Assembly (NCBI GenBank): GCA_023055355.1
Contig: JALJCS010000001.1
Coordinates: 83,802,881-83,866,880 of the forward strand
DNA from: Agelaius tricolor
Taxonomy: Eukaryota > Chordata > Aves > Passeriformes > Icteridae
Length of the DNA stretch: 64,000 nucleotides
Direction of reading: 5' to 3'
In this document: one piece after another, positions 12,161-24,048 of the stretch
Numbering within the stretch: position 1 is the stretch's first letter
Layout: each line of letters starts with the position of its first letter
Notes under the pieces: generated by a model
What the model was told of the DNA's origin: nothing
Seen by the model: the letters and a program-made list of their open reading frames with translations, nothing else
The model's database searches: none
Position numbers and translations under genes: made by a program

Positions 12161-15100
12161 ACAGAGTCCTATCAGAAGGCAAAATGGCAAAAGCCTTGTT
12201 TTAGTCCTCTCTTCTTTTATATCTTAGTTTGCTACAGGTGGACCTGATTGGTCATTTAATCAGTACATTTCACATGATTGGATAATTACCAGGACACTCA
12301 TTTGTAAACAACCTTATGAGAAAAACAGCAAAACAGATTGGTAGAAAAATAAAAAACCACATGCAGATTGTTTGAATATTTGACTATCATTGTTTATTTC
12401 CAGCTCCATAAAGCTTCCTAGGCTGTTTCTGAGAACTTATCTAGGCTTCTCTCTCTGACCAGGCTGTCGCATCCACAGGAATTTACATTTGCCAGGTAAG
12501 GAGGTTCTGCTTGGTCTCTTGCTAGTCTCGTTTCTATGAAGTCTCTTACTTTGCCTTCCTGAGATTCCTCTTTCACATATGAGTTTAGGATTTTACAATG
12601 TGTACTTTTTTAAGACTTTGTCATGCATGAATCAGGTTCAGTGATGAGCTAAGCAAAATTCTAGGGGTATTCAGATATGGATTTGGTTTCTTACCTCAAA
12701 TTATTTTGGTTTTGGATTGTATTATTAAGCAATGGTAAATGTTTTCTGATTCATAGTCCCAGCCAAAGATTTTGCAGTCCTTGTCCATATCTGTATTTGT
12801 GGAAGACTAAGAACATAATAGAATTGCACGTACATGCTCCTGACAGCATTTTCCAAGGATTCCTCACTGTCTGATTATTTGTGTTTTCCCCTTACATTTT
12901 CTGACTTTATTACTAATTTTCCACAAAATATAGGATACCAACTCCTTGGTACCCTGCTTTACCTTTCAATGGACTTAGTTTAAAAGCCCCTTGAGGTTCC
13001 CAACACAACACCACTTGGCATGACATGTGATACTGTGTTGTTATATGATACTTGGTATTTTCATGCATGGTGTCCTTCTTCAAAAATCCCATGGTCTTGG
13101 CAAAAACTTCATGTCTGTCCTTGACAGTGATGTGGTATTGCAGTGTCAGGTCTGTGGCTGCAGCAGCTGGTAACCGGGAGCATGTGGTGCCTGGAGGACA
13201 GTGGTTGGAGAACTGTCAGTACCTCAACTCTGTCAAAGTCATGCAGAAAAACTTCCTGTATGCAGTAATGTGTTTGTTTGGCCCAGTAGGGCTGGCAGTT
13301 GGGAAGCAACTAATTTGGGATTAGGAAAATAATAGAAATACACAAGGTCAGGAAGGGCAACTTTTGGTTGGGACAGGGAAGCATTCAGTATTCCAGGAAG
13401 TCTCCCAGAGGCTGACATTTAGCATGTAGGTGGCAAAATGCCGTGCTGGGAGAGACTTTCACTGGAAGATTGGAAGGCAGAAGTTCTCTTGCTCTGTGCA
13501 GAAACAGAGAGCTTCTAGTTACAGGTACCATAACACTAGCTTGGCTAGGGAAACCTTCCAGGAGCAGTCAGGTGCCTCCTTCCAGTGTCAGATAAACTGC
13601 AGTCCTGGGCCTGCTGTAAGACACTGCTGCTGGTCCTGGGTTTCCATCTCCCACTTCCTGTGCAGTCTGTCTAGACACCAGACCACTTGCTCCTCCCAAC
13701 CTGAGACCACTGTCACTTACTAGACACCCACTAGATCCCAGCTAGATTTTCAACTAGCTTTTTTCTCCAGCTCCTTGGATGACACAAACTTCTTGGTATT
13801 TGTTCCGAGAGTCTACTCCAGCACTATTGGGCAAGACTAAAATGTGAGACAATGAGAAGCGGCACAACTTGGACAATGAGAAAGAGCAGAACATTAGTGA
13901 GTCTTTTTTGGTTTTTTTTCAGTTTCAGGAACTGGGGGCAAGGCTATAGCAGGAAGAAAAATAAACGAAGTACAGTTTTTAGGTGTTGATTACACAAGAC
14001 AAAAATGGGAGAAAGATGGGATATACTCCACAAACAAGCCTTTTCCCAATCTCACATTGCTGCATTTGCCCAAGAGCCCTTGAACAAGAAATTATTGTAT
14101 AATTTTATGTTTTAAAATATTTCTATTTGTTAACACTATCCCTGTTTGTATCTGGCAGTGACTAATGTTTGTTTTCTTAAAAATATCTTAAAACAAAACC
14201 AGTAGGGCTATTTTTTGGACATAATGACATTTTAGTTTTAAATTTATCTTTTCCTTCTCTCAGTCCAGAAGACAAATACCATCACTGTATACCCTCATTC
14301 TGGGTCAGGCTCTCAGCTTCTGATATGTAAAAGAGCATCCTCAGATGACATTGAAAGAGTGATTGGACTGAGAGTGTATTTGTAAGATAAAGCAGAGGCA
14401 TCTGGCATCAGAGCTGGGGAGCATGTGGAGGGAGGAGAAATGCTGGAGTGTGGCTGGGTGACATCTTCCAGTGAGGCACTCAGAGTTGGCGGGTGCTTGG
14501 GGCAACTGTCTCTTGCTCCATGCTAGGTGGTGAGCACAGCAGTGGTGCCTACTCACTGCTTTCACAGGTTTGGAGCCATACTTTTAGCATGATTACTGGA
14601 GGAAGGCCAAACAGGAACAGATGGGTAGGGAAAGATGTGTGTGAATATAGATGGTGGAGCTGGCATAAGCCTTCATGCAGAGGAGCCCAGGGTACAGTTA
14701 AGCTGTGTTTCAGAAAACTTACTTTTTTAGCAGTTGCATAGGCTGAGAATCTGTCCATTTTCACTGTAAGGTGTTTCCTAAGCTTTGCAGACAGATAGGA
14801 GAGAGAGAGTACAAGACAGAAGAACAGCTTAATGTATGAAGGCAATTCAGCATGGGTTGGATGATCTTGTCCTGCCTTTTGTGGTACAGCCTGGAAAAGT
14901 TTATTAAGCTTGGAGGACAATTAGTGGAGAAAAGTGGGACATAATTGTTGGGAGAAGAGGTAGAGAGATTTAGAAGGAATGGTAAGAGGTTTTCCTTTCA
15001 GCTTTTAAGTAAGTAAGTAAGTTAGGGGTTGTGATACCAGGTGTGGATGTAGAGGAATGACCGCCCCAATGTACTTATATTTTGGAGGATTTGCATTAGT

Positions 15101-15235
15101 TTTGTTTCTGAGACTATGTCCATTGAAGTTGTACTTGAACTTGTTGATAAATAGGTGAGGGCCTTCCAAAGACTACAGTGAGGCAGTGGCTAATTGTACA
15201 CACAGAGGATAAATTGGATGGGTTCCAGTGTTCAC
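12161..15235. other. Unannotated stretch with small simple repeats
   Basis: No supported gene. It contains four AAGT units at 15007-15022 and a short GA run near 14799-14808. The 13400-13750 part is more GC-rich than its surroundings but shows no known element. A GGTTGGATGATCTTGTC string at about 14856 faintly recalls a plus-strand CR1 tail, without the terminal octamers. Confidence 0.45.
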
Positions 15236-16300
15236 CGAATCATGGAATCAATTAGGTTGGAACAGACCTCTGAGACTGAGTCCAACTTGTCTCTGAACAT
15301 CACCATGCCAACTAGACCATACCACTAGGTGCCACATTCAGTCTTACCTTAAATACCACCAGTGACAGTGACTCCACCACCACTCTGGGCTGCCCATTCC
15401 AGTATCTAATTACCCTTGCTATGAAAAATGTCTTCCTAGTCTCTAACCTAAACTTCCCTTGCTGCAGCTAAAGGCTGTGTCCTCATTTCCTGCTGCTGGT
15501 TACCTGGGAGAAGAGACCAACCTCCACCTGTCTAAAAGCCCCTTTTAGGTAGTTGTACAAAGTACTAAGGTCATCCCTGAGCCTTCTTTTCTTCAGGCTA
15601 AACAATACTAGCTCCCTCAGCTGCTCCTCATACTTGTATTCCAGACCCTTCACCATCTTCATCACCTTTCTCTGGATTTGCTCAGAACTGGACACAGGTC
15701 TTGAGGTGTGGCCTCACCATGCCGTGTACAGGGGGACAATCACTGCCTTGGTCCTGCTGGCCACACTGTTGCTGATACAGGCCAGGATGCTGCTGGCCTT
15801 CTTGGCCACCTGAGCATGCTTCTGACTCATGTTCAGCTGCTGTTCACCAGCAACCCAGGTCCTTTTGCCACTTTCCAACCAATCTGCCCCCAGCCTGCAG
15901 CAATGCAAGCAGTTGATGAGATCCAAGTGCAGGACCGGGCACTGTTTTGTTGAACTTCATGCCTTTGGTCTCAGCCCATCAATCCAGGCTGCCCAGATCA
16001 CTCACCAGAGCTTTACTACCTTCCAGTGGGTCAACACTCCAACCCAGCCGTGTTTCTGTGAATTTTCTAATGGTAGGCTCAATCTCCTCTTCCCGATCAT
16101 CAGTAAAGGTATTAAACAGGACAGGGCCCAGTGCTGACACCACCAGTGACTGGCCACCAACTGGATGTCACACCATTTACCACCCCTCTCTAGGCCCAGC
16201 CATCTGTCCAGTTCTGAACCCAGCAAAGGGTGCACCTGCCCAAGCCATGGGAAGCCAGCTTCTCCAGGAGTGTGTGTTGAGACTGGTGTTGAACCTGTCT
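15236..16300 (-). mobile_element. CR1 fragment, about 1.06 kb
   Basis: It begins with GAATCATGGAATCAATTAGG and runs through the CR1 3'UTR and ORF2 C-terminus in reverse. Minus frames include [19 protein letters not shown] with [20 protein letters not shown] (15483-15695) and ILACISNSVASRTKAVIVPL (about 15714-15790), matching the CR1 end region. The match continues through the part upstream of the RT FADD motif to about 16300 (CCCAAGCCATGGGAAGCCAG). It is eroded by point changes and small indels; the exact 5' break is uncertain. Confidence 0.9.
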
Positions 16301-16691
16301 TGTGGGCACAGCTGGCAGCCTTGTCCTGTCACCACCACTGGGTTTCAGCCACCCAGTGCACTGGCTCCACAGACCATCTTCCAGAGGTCAGGTACCCTTG
16401 ACCTCTGCTAGAACAGGGTCTAGGTATATGTGGTCTAGAGGTATGTATGTCATCTCTTTACTAATTTGATGTAGAGACAGGAAGTTGATCTGTCATATCC
16501 GGTTAATGACTAACTTAAAGGATATTGTGAACTTGTAAGGCAGATTGTGAATGACCAGTGCTGTTTAGAGACAGTAACCCCAACTTTGGTGATGGCAAGT
16601 CTGTGCCTGCCTAGGCTTCAGTGAGGCCTCTGCCTCTTCTTCCCTTCACAACATAAATACCCAACTGCCACACAGAAAAAGTCACAGGCAG
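16301..16691. other. Sequence between CR1 and hairpin, nothing recognised
   Basis: The first 100 bp may still belong to the CR1 copy but could not be matched securely. Confidence 0.4.
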
Positions 16692-16747
16692 CTGAAGGAG
16701 AGGAGCAGATATGTCTCTTTATAGACACATCTGCTCCTCTCCTTCAG
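16692..16747. repeat. Near-perfect inverted repeat, 25-bp arms, 6-nt loop
   Basis: Left arm 16692-16716 and right arm 16723-16747 are reverse complements at 24 of 25 positions; the only mismatch is A16711 against C16728. The loop is CTTTAT. The arms start CTGAAGGAGAGGAGCAGAT. The pairing stops abruptly at both outer ends, so this is a discrete 56-nt hairpin. It is shorter than a typical pre-miRNA stem. Confidence 0.95.
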
Positions 16748-19700
16748 GACTCTGGATGTGCAAAATTCAAGGCGGACATGCACCAAGTCTACAAAGGCCT
16801 TTCTAAAGGAGACAAGAGAGCTTAGAGGACAGATACCACTGCTGGTGTTACCTCATTTCTAGTCCTCAGATGCTCTAAAAAAACCTGAAACATAGACACA
16901 TGTGAAATATTCCCATCTGGGAAGCCGTCTTCGTGCTGATTTAGCCAAGGAGGTCTCCTAGAAGGATATATGAGTCAGAAACAAGAAAAATTCTTGTAAT
17001 TGGGGTATGGCAAAGTTATTAAAAACTTTGTACCATGAAAGAACCCATAACTTTTAGATCTTAGCTCAAACTTGTAAAAGCACTTGTACCATGAAAAAGA
17101 AATCTTCATCAAAACACTAGTACAGAAGGTAACTATCTTGTCTGCCTCCGCACAAGCATTCCCAATTGTTTGAAGTGAAAAGGGAAGCCCAAAAGTTGTA
17201 AAGCAGTGAGTGCATTCTTCTCTTGTGCTGAGATGCCCAGGCATCTCTTTTACCTCATAAGTTTTGCACATCAATTGAGATGTTTGAGAAATACACGCTA
17301 CTTTTTTTCTTAGAAGCTTGAAAAGTTTTTATAGTAAAAGTCTAATCCTTTTTCCACACTAGGACTTGGGAATTGAGATCTGTTTTTCTGTAAAATATAT
17401 TGATAAATGCTATAAAACATTGTAGATAACCTACATTTTAAATCTGACCTTTGATATTATAATGTTGAAGGGTTTTGTAATAGAGAAAAATAAAAAAAAT
17501 ACCCCTGGCTTGAACCTGGGATTGATTATGCATGTCTGTACTTTATTTCACCATGAAAGTCCAATTACATACTTCCATGTGATCCAAGATAAGATGAGAG
17601 GAAGTCTGTATTGTTGCCCAAAGTAAGATTTCTTTTTAAATTTAGCTTCTTAGTCCTATACCAATACATATGTTTATTTCTGTAGTCAGTGAGAACAAAG
17701 GAATGTGTTTTCCCAGTAGCACCAAAACAATGTAGTCAGGGTAGTAGCACCTTCTGTTCTGTCGTGTGTGTCTGTTGCATACTGCTGCTTAAAACATTAT
17801 GGAAGGAAACTCATGCTTCCAAAGCAACAGACAATGTCAGCATCTTCTTGTCCCAAGGAAAACAGAAAAATGCTTTCATCATTAGACCGAGTATTAGTGT
17901 GCTATTAAAAGTACACTCCAGGTATTTTCATTCTTTGTCAGTAAATGTTAATTGAAAAGACCTTCTAAAGTAACTTAATTTCACTTACTTCACATATTTT
18001 CTGCTTAATTTCATGTATTTTCTTATTTTTAGGTGCTGATCAGCAGTGAAAATCTGTGTAATTAATGTATTTATAACTGAAAGCTATGTAATAGACCATG
18101 TTAAATGAACTAATCCACAGAGTAAAACTGCCCTAACTTATGTCTTAGGGACACAATCTTAGGGACACATCTTTCAGAACTACTTAGAGACAGATACACT
18201 GGGCTTTATGTTTTTTTTGTTTAGTGCTCTTATTATTTAGTGCAACTTATTATTGGCATATTGGCAATATTTAATAACAACAATATATATTATGAAGCAT
18301 TTAATATAAATGTTACAAACAGCAAAAATGCAAGCTATGGTTTTATTGTTTGTAATATTAAAGGAAGTGACCTGCATTAAATGAGTATAAATACCCCAAA
18401 TAATCCATTTTTCTGAGCCAAATAACCAACCCACATGCCCCTCAAAAAAAAAAAAAAAAGGCATCAGACACAGAAAGGCAGAGTAAGAGCACTGCAATTT
18501 AACAGTGTGATGGTCAGAGGTTTCTTCCCTGCAGAAGATGATTAGGCTTTCAGAATGTATCAAATTAGGCTCTGGAGTCATGCCAGTACTGCAGAGTCCT
18601 TAAGAGAGTTCAAAGATGTAGCCTAACAGCCTTTACCTTTGCTGTGCTGTGTCTCCTCTTTAGATCTTGCTCTGGTGTTGTTAACTGTTTAATTACCAAG
18701 TGAAAATTGAGATCTAACCCACAGGAATCATTTATAAAGCATATATCTATCTGATATGGACTATCTGATTTTACTGAGTAGAGCAATTTTGTGTTCTATC
18801 CTTGAATGGAATGGTGGTAAGCATAGTAGATATAAATATCTAATCAGAGAAAAGCAGTTATACTCACTGATTTTTTTTTATTTTCTAAAAGACATACATG
18901 CAAGCTCTCTTTCAAAAATAATTATAAGAACTTCTGGTTTTAGAATTCACCACTGTCCTTGAACCTGAAAGTTGCTAGTCTCCTTAAGACACAAGCAGAT
19001 TGGTTAAGGAAGGGAAGGTCAATAAAGTGAGAAAAATAGTAAACTATTTTATTCTATCTTACTTGAATGCTTGTTGTCTATGTGTTGTTTATTTATAAGA
19101 GGTATTGAGTATCTCTGAGCAAAGTTTTATGTCTGTTAAAGTTAGTGCACTGTGAAAAAATGTCCTTGAAGCACATGAATTTAGGACAAATAGATATTAT
19201 GAGGTTATTATGAGCAACTGATTTTTAAATGAAAAATGGCACTGATTACCCCAGTATATGCTGTATACCTTACTTAGGCCTAGAGCACTTGCTTTTGAAA
19301 TACTTATTGTCAATATTAGTAATTTGGAAACTTATGACTCGTTGGACTATATTTTAGAATTCAGTTTTATAGAGACTTGGGATGTTTCACTTTTGAAAGA
19401 TCAGGTTAGAATGATTAATCTTGGGTATGCACGTCTGCTGTTAAATTATGCAAGTCTTGACCTATAATAGGGTTTGAGATGACAAGGGGATTGAGAAGAT
19501 TAAGTTTCCTTGCAAGGATATATATTCATGCAGAGCTGAATCCAGATACTCAGCAGCAAAGGTCTTGTGCTCCAATGCTGGAACAGCTTGATGTGTCTAA
19601 CTTCCACTGAAATCTATAGGACTAATAGATGCTGAATAAGGGCTATTGTCTTGTAATTGGTACAAGAATTAAAAACAGAAATATAAATCTTTGCAGATCA

Positions 19701-22201
19701 ATTCTCTTTACCATGTTTTAATCCTTATTACTGGCTTTTTCAAGTTTTGGCAATGTACACATGCTTAATTTACTACCATAAGTGTTTCCCCTTAGCAGTC
19801 CTATTAAAGCTGATTTGTAGGTAATTGCAGATTGGAGCCTTACAGTATGTTTCATCTGTGTAAAACAGTCACAAGATTGAGTCCACCATACTTTTGTTCA
19901 GATTATCCTGATAATTGCCATTTCTTGTTCTTGTTACAATACATGTCACAAGTAATGGATTAAATTTATGACTTGTTTTTATTGCTGTCCTATTTTTTGC
20001 TACTGAACCAGAATGGATTACCAGATTACTGTCTTGGGGAAACCCCCAAACAGAGAATCCAGCCATTAAAAAGTGAATGGAATTCCATTTTCTGTCCCAA
20101 AGTTTTGTAGAAGAAAACCTGGCATATGTTTAATCCCCAATTATGGAATAAAATAATTTAATCTTGCCTAAAAATAATTATGTTTACTGGAAATATAATC
20201 AACCTTGTTCATTTATTGGTAACACATATTCTACTATTGCTTTATAATGTGTTAAGGTAAATAGATACATTTTAAAAATATTTATTTGTAAACAGAAAAC
20301 AATTTTATTTTTGAGTGCATCTGGTATATGTTTGAGATAAAGTTTAAAATCTACATAAATTATACCTGGTAGGAAATTAGGCTGATTTTAAATTTAATTT
20401 TACTTTTAATGTCAGTCATATTTTTTTAAAATGCTATTTAATGGTAGTCAACTTTACTGTCACCGGGGATTAAATTAAAGACATAAAAATTACAAAATTT
20501 AGAGTGAGCATTTAGAATTTGAAATATAAAAAGGTAAGACTGCAATCCACCACCCTTTTAAACATCAGAAGAAATGGTCCTTCTGACTTTGGTGAGAACT
20601 GGATCATGAGAGAGAGCAGGCATAAGCTGTGGCAAACTAATTTTTATGAAACAGTCATGAAGAGTGAGGCAGCTTCCATGCTGCAAAGGGGATTCCAATA
20701 GTAGTCTAGTAAATAATAATGAGTGGTTAATCAGGTAAGGGCAGGAGAAATGGGAAGACTTAGAACAAAAAGTGTCCTTAAAAGGAAGCAAATAAGTACT
20801 GAGAAGAAGGAAAAAGGAGTTAAAGCTTAGAGAAAACATTGGAAAGCCGAATGCAAAAAGAGAGGGGCGAAAAGGATGTTAACACGTGCTATGCAGTGTA
20901 AAGAATACTGGGAAGGGAGATGGCTAGTAGGGATAAAGCAAGGGACTGTGGAAAGTGGAAAACCAGAAATGATGATTTCATTCCCTGCTGGTAGCAGCAG
21001 CTCAGGAACCTTGGAACAGATGAGTGAAATCACAAGCTCTGGCAATGGGTACAAAAGTCACCTCATGAGAGGAGGGAGAGGAAATCTGGGACACGTTGAA
21101 AAGTGGAGGTAGGCAGGAAATTGAGGAGAGGATTTCATACAGTAAAAATGACTGTAGCTGTTACGTTTTTAAGTATGTGAAATTGTAAGGGGTTTTTTTG
21201 ACAAACTGGCAAAACTTCTGTGCTCATTTGGGATCTCTAGTAGCTCAGCTTTTTAAAAAGCTAGAGAGAACATGGACCAGAAGCATTCTGAAGGCTAAAT
21301 TCCTGCATTCAACTTTACTTTTAACTCCACTACCTCTTCAAGGCAGTATACCTGACATCCCTGTGTACTTATGAACCAAAAAGCTAACTAATACTGACAG
21401 AAATGCCAAAATTTATCCTTGGTGCATCTACCAGAGATGAATTTCCTCTATATTCTCAAGTCAGGCACTCAGTGTGAAATTCAGCTTTTCCTGACACTAT
21501 TAGCTCTGCTGTTCTGCTAGAAGTTGTTGATACTGCAGGCACCATAGGTCGTATTCCCAATTTATTTCTATGACCATTAAGTCTGTGTGAAAAGTTGTGG
21601 ACAAGGATTAAATCTAAACTGTTCAGTGCATTATTTCAAGTTTCATAACTAGAGAAATGTTGAAAAAGAAAAGATTTGGTAATCTTAGCTGAGCAGCTGA
21701 GAGATAGGACCACCCCCACCTGCATCCCACGGTAGAAATCAATAGTGAATGAAGCAGTAAGAGCTGTCCTGGGCACTGCTAACAGCCCCTGTTCAAAGCA
21801 GAGCATTGTCTCTGAAGGGCATCACCTTTTTGTACTGCGTAAATGCCCACGAGTGATGTATGTCCACAGGAGGTGGAAGGAAAATAAGAAAATGCTGAAT
21901 TTGGCTTCAACTTCTGAATTAAAAAGAGGGTAAAAAAAAGTCCCAACAATTTATTTTCTTGAAAGGGTCTCAATCAAGTGGCCAACTCATGCACAGCTTA
22001 GACTGCCTGCTATTGGAACACTAGGGCCTGAAGACAGTCTATTAACCGCAGGCTGTGTAAACTTCTCTTCTAGTATTTGAAATGTAATACATTTTTTCCA
22101 AGTTTCAAAGGCCACATATTGCATGGCTAAAACAAGGTCCAAAGTCAAGAACTGCTGAGTCGTCTGCCCCTTCTCTTACCAGGTTTTCTCATCATGAGGT
22201 T
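16748..22201. other. Unannotated AT-rich stretch
   Basis: No supported gene or large repeat. Small items: a 14-bp tandem duplication (TCTTAGGGACACAA/T) at 18143-18170, a 16-A run at 18444-18459, and a purine-rich part near 20700-21130. Open frames are below 115 codons and unrecognised. Confidence 0.45.
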
Positions 22202-22244
22202 TGTTATAAAATTGACTCAAAACGAGCAATTTCCAATCAAAGAA

Positions 22245-22250
22245 TTTATT
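22245..22250 (-). terminator. Polyadenylation signal of the solo LTR
   Basis: AATAAA on the minus strand, 43 bp from the outer end of the LTR, as expected near the R/U5 boundary. Confidence 0.6.
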
Positions 22251-22351
22251 AATTATTGAAGCAGTTATACTAAGTAAGCAAAGGCTCAGCGCTGGGCGAC
22301 AGGGGAGTCTCAGCTCCACCTACTGCCGCGCCAACTAGTTTCTGATTCAGT

Positions 22352-22361
22352 CCTTTTATCC
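22352..22361 (-). promoter_or_regulatory. TATA-like element of the solo LTR
   Basis: Minus strand GGATAAAAGG about 105 bp before the LTR AATAAA signal. Transcription from it would run toward lower coordinates, away from and antisense to MYT1L. Confidence 0.55.
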
Positions 22362-22560
22362 TCTCCATCCTTCAGGAGTCCATGTTATCTTGGAGTTCTC
22401 TGCGCCTGTGCTGGTTGTTGCTAGAGGGTCATCCTTCTGTCTCCTGGTGGTCGGTGATAAAAGGCTGCGGAGTCTTCCTCAGCTGCGTCTTCTTCACCCT
22501 ATGTCTTTATTTGGTGACTTCTCCGTGGAAAATTACCAAAATCTTATGATTAACGCAATA

Positions 22561-22650
22561 TGTGCCCTATCAAGCTTAAGCAAGCAAATGTCCTGCCTTG
22601 CAAACTGTGTCCTATCAAGCTTAAGCAAGCAAATATCCTACCTTGCAGAC
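22561..22650. repeat. Two 45-bp direct repeats in the LTR U3
   Basis: Copies at 22561-22605 and 22606-22650 are exactly adjacent and differ at only four positions. Each holds CAAGCTTAAGCAAGCAAAT. Duplicated U3 blocks commonly act as LTR enhancers (family knowledge); activity here is unknown. Confidence 0.93.
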
Positions 22651-22654
22651 TGTT

Positions 22655-22850
22655 TATCTGCCCCTGCCCCTTCCCCAGCTTTTCCCTGGTCGTTATCTCT
22701 GTGAGTTATCTGCTTGTACCATTTGTCAGCGGGAAAGGTTTCCCTGCTGGGTGTTAATCTGCCCCTGCCCTTTCCCCAGCCTTTCCCTGGTCGTTATTTC
22801 TGTTAGTTATCTGTTTGTACCATTTGCTGGGTGGGACTATGTGTGGGCTC
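22655..22850. repeat. Two ~101-bp direct repeats in the LTR U3
   Basis: Copies begin near 22655 and 22756, share CTGCCCCTGCCC, TTTCCCTGGTCGTTAT and GTACCATTTG, and have diverged more than the neighbouring 45-bp pair. The second copy is shorter, with changes around CAGCGGGAAAGG. Small open frames here are only products of this repeat. Confidence 0.88.
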
Positions 22851-24014
22851 CTGCAACCCCTTCCCTGGTATCCTTGTAACTCCTATCTCATGAAGTAGTA
22901 CAGAAATAGTCAGCAGACAACTCTTGTAACACACTGGTCTCTTTTTCGTGATGAACAAAATGTAGTCCTTCATCTCAAGGTTCAGACGTCTGTTCAAGTA
23001 CAAGTCTGTGGAATGTCACAGCCAGGTTGCACTATACAGAATAGGCAGGTTGTTGTGAGGATCATCCTGTCTAACAGAGTTTACTGTTACCTGATACTAA
23101 CATGATATGCCTGTCTTGATCTTGATAACAGTGGTCAGAATGACTCAAGCTGGGTAGAAGGTGGCTGATGAGTAAAGCTGATGGAAAAGTAAGAACTGCG
23201 TTTTTCTGAAATTATCTCTGTATAAGAATCACTTTCCTCAAAGCAAATATTTAAAAGAAATTTCTGTCAAATGAATTATCAGTGTTATATTACTTTCCAC
23301 TTAAAAGAGAATATTTATGCCTTGAGGTATTTTTGGAGGCTCTACAGGACTGAGTTGTGTCCATGTGCACTACCAGTGTCTCCCAGAGAAGTCAAGAGTT
23401 CAGCAATTTCCATGATACATTTTGCTCCAGGGAACAGTGTCCTTGTCCAGACAATATCTTCCATTGTGCCTTGCAGTTGTGATAGTCATGTGATGCCTCA
23501 AACGTGTTGATCTAGATGACAGAATAATATGGTTGGGTTTTGGCTTACTGATCCCAAAACAAAAACAAGTAATGTTGATATCCAGAACACAGGTAGATGT
23601 TATGAAGACCATAGTGCCTTACTTATGAAGTTCTTCTGTGTCATTCTGTGAAATACTGATTCAAGTCATACTTCTGGTTGATGTGGAAAGATAAATTCCT
23701 GAAATGTTTAAGGTGATGCTATGGAATGCTATTTGTGACACTGATATGCAGGGAGAAGAGAAAAAAGATTCCTAAAATCTGAATTCAGACAGATAAAAGA
23801 AAACTCAATATAGAAGTAGTCTTGTGATTCTTCCTGAACGGATTTGGCTAAACAAATACAAACTCAAGATCTCAAAGTGAAGTCCAGAAGATGTTGATTA
23901 AAGAAGGCCTAATTAAGCACTAGAGGTTTTTCAGAAATGAAAAATCTTAAATAAATATTGCTTTGTCTGAATTAAAGTATAACTACTTTTAGCTTGTCAT
24001 TTTAACAAGGCTTC

Positions 24015-24048
24015 AGCTTAGTCTAGCTTTGAGCTTAGTCTAGCTTTG
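24015..24048. repeat. 17-bp perfect tandem duplication
   Basis: AGCTTAGTCTAGCTTTG occurs twice head to tail with no mismatch, which suggests a recent slippage or duplication event. Confidence 0.95.

Larger units (their letters stand above)
22202..23024 (-). mobile_element. Solo LTR of an endogenous retrovirus, minus strand
   Basis: An 823-bp block that starts TGTTATAAAA and ends GTCACAGCCA on the + strand, giving the TG...CA ends of an LTR, with GGTT on both sides (22198-22201 and 23025-23028; AGGTT if the shared A is counted) as a possible target-site duplication. Read on the minus strand, U3 lies at high coordinates, a TATA-like GGATAAAAGG sits at 22352-22361 and an AATAAA polyadenylation signal at 22245-22250. 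That spacing suits a short R region followed by U5. No gag, pol or env sequence flanks it, so it is a solo LTR left by recombination. The retroviral class is not certain; an ERVK-like origin is possible. Confidence 0.8.

Noticed and set aside
11717..12190. 157-codon minus frame as a possible gene
   Set aside because: It carries CR1 reverse transcriptase C-terminal motifs, so it is transposon relic.
14850..14880. GGTTGGATGATCTTGTC as a plus-strand CR1 tail
   Set aside because: The terminal octamers and flanking CR1 sequence are absent.
22390..22879. Overlapping plus frames with repeated peptides
   Set aside because: Repeats come from duplicated U3 blocks of the solo LTR, read on the opposite strand.
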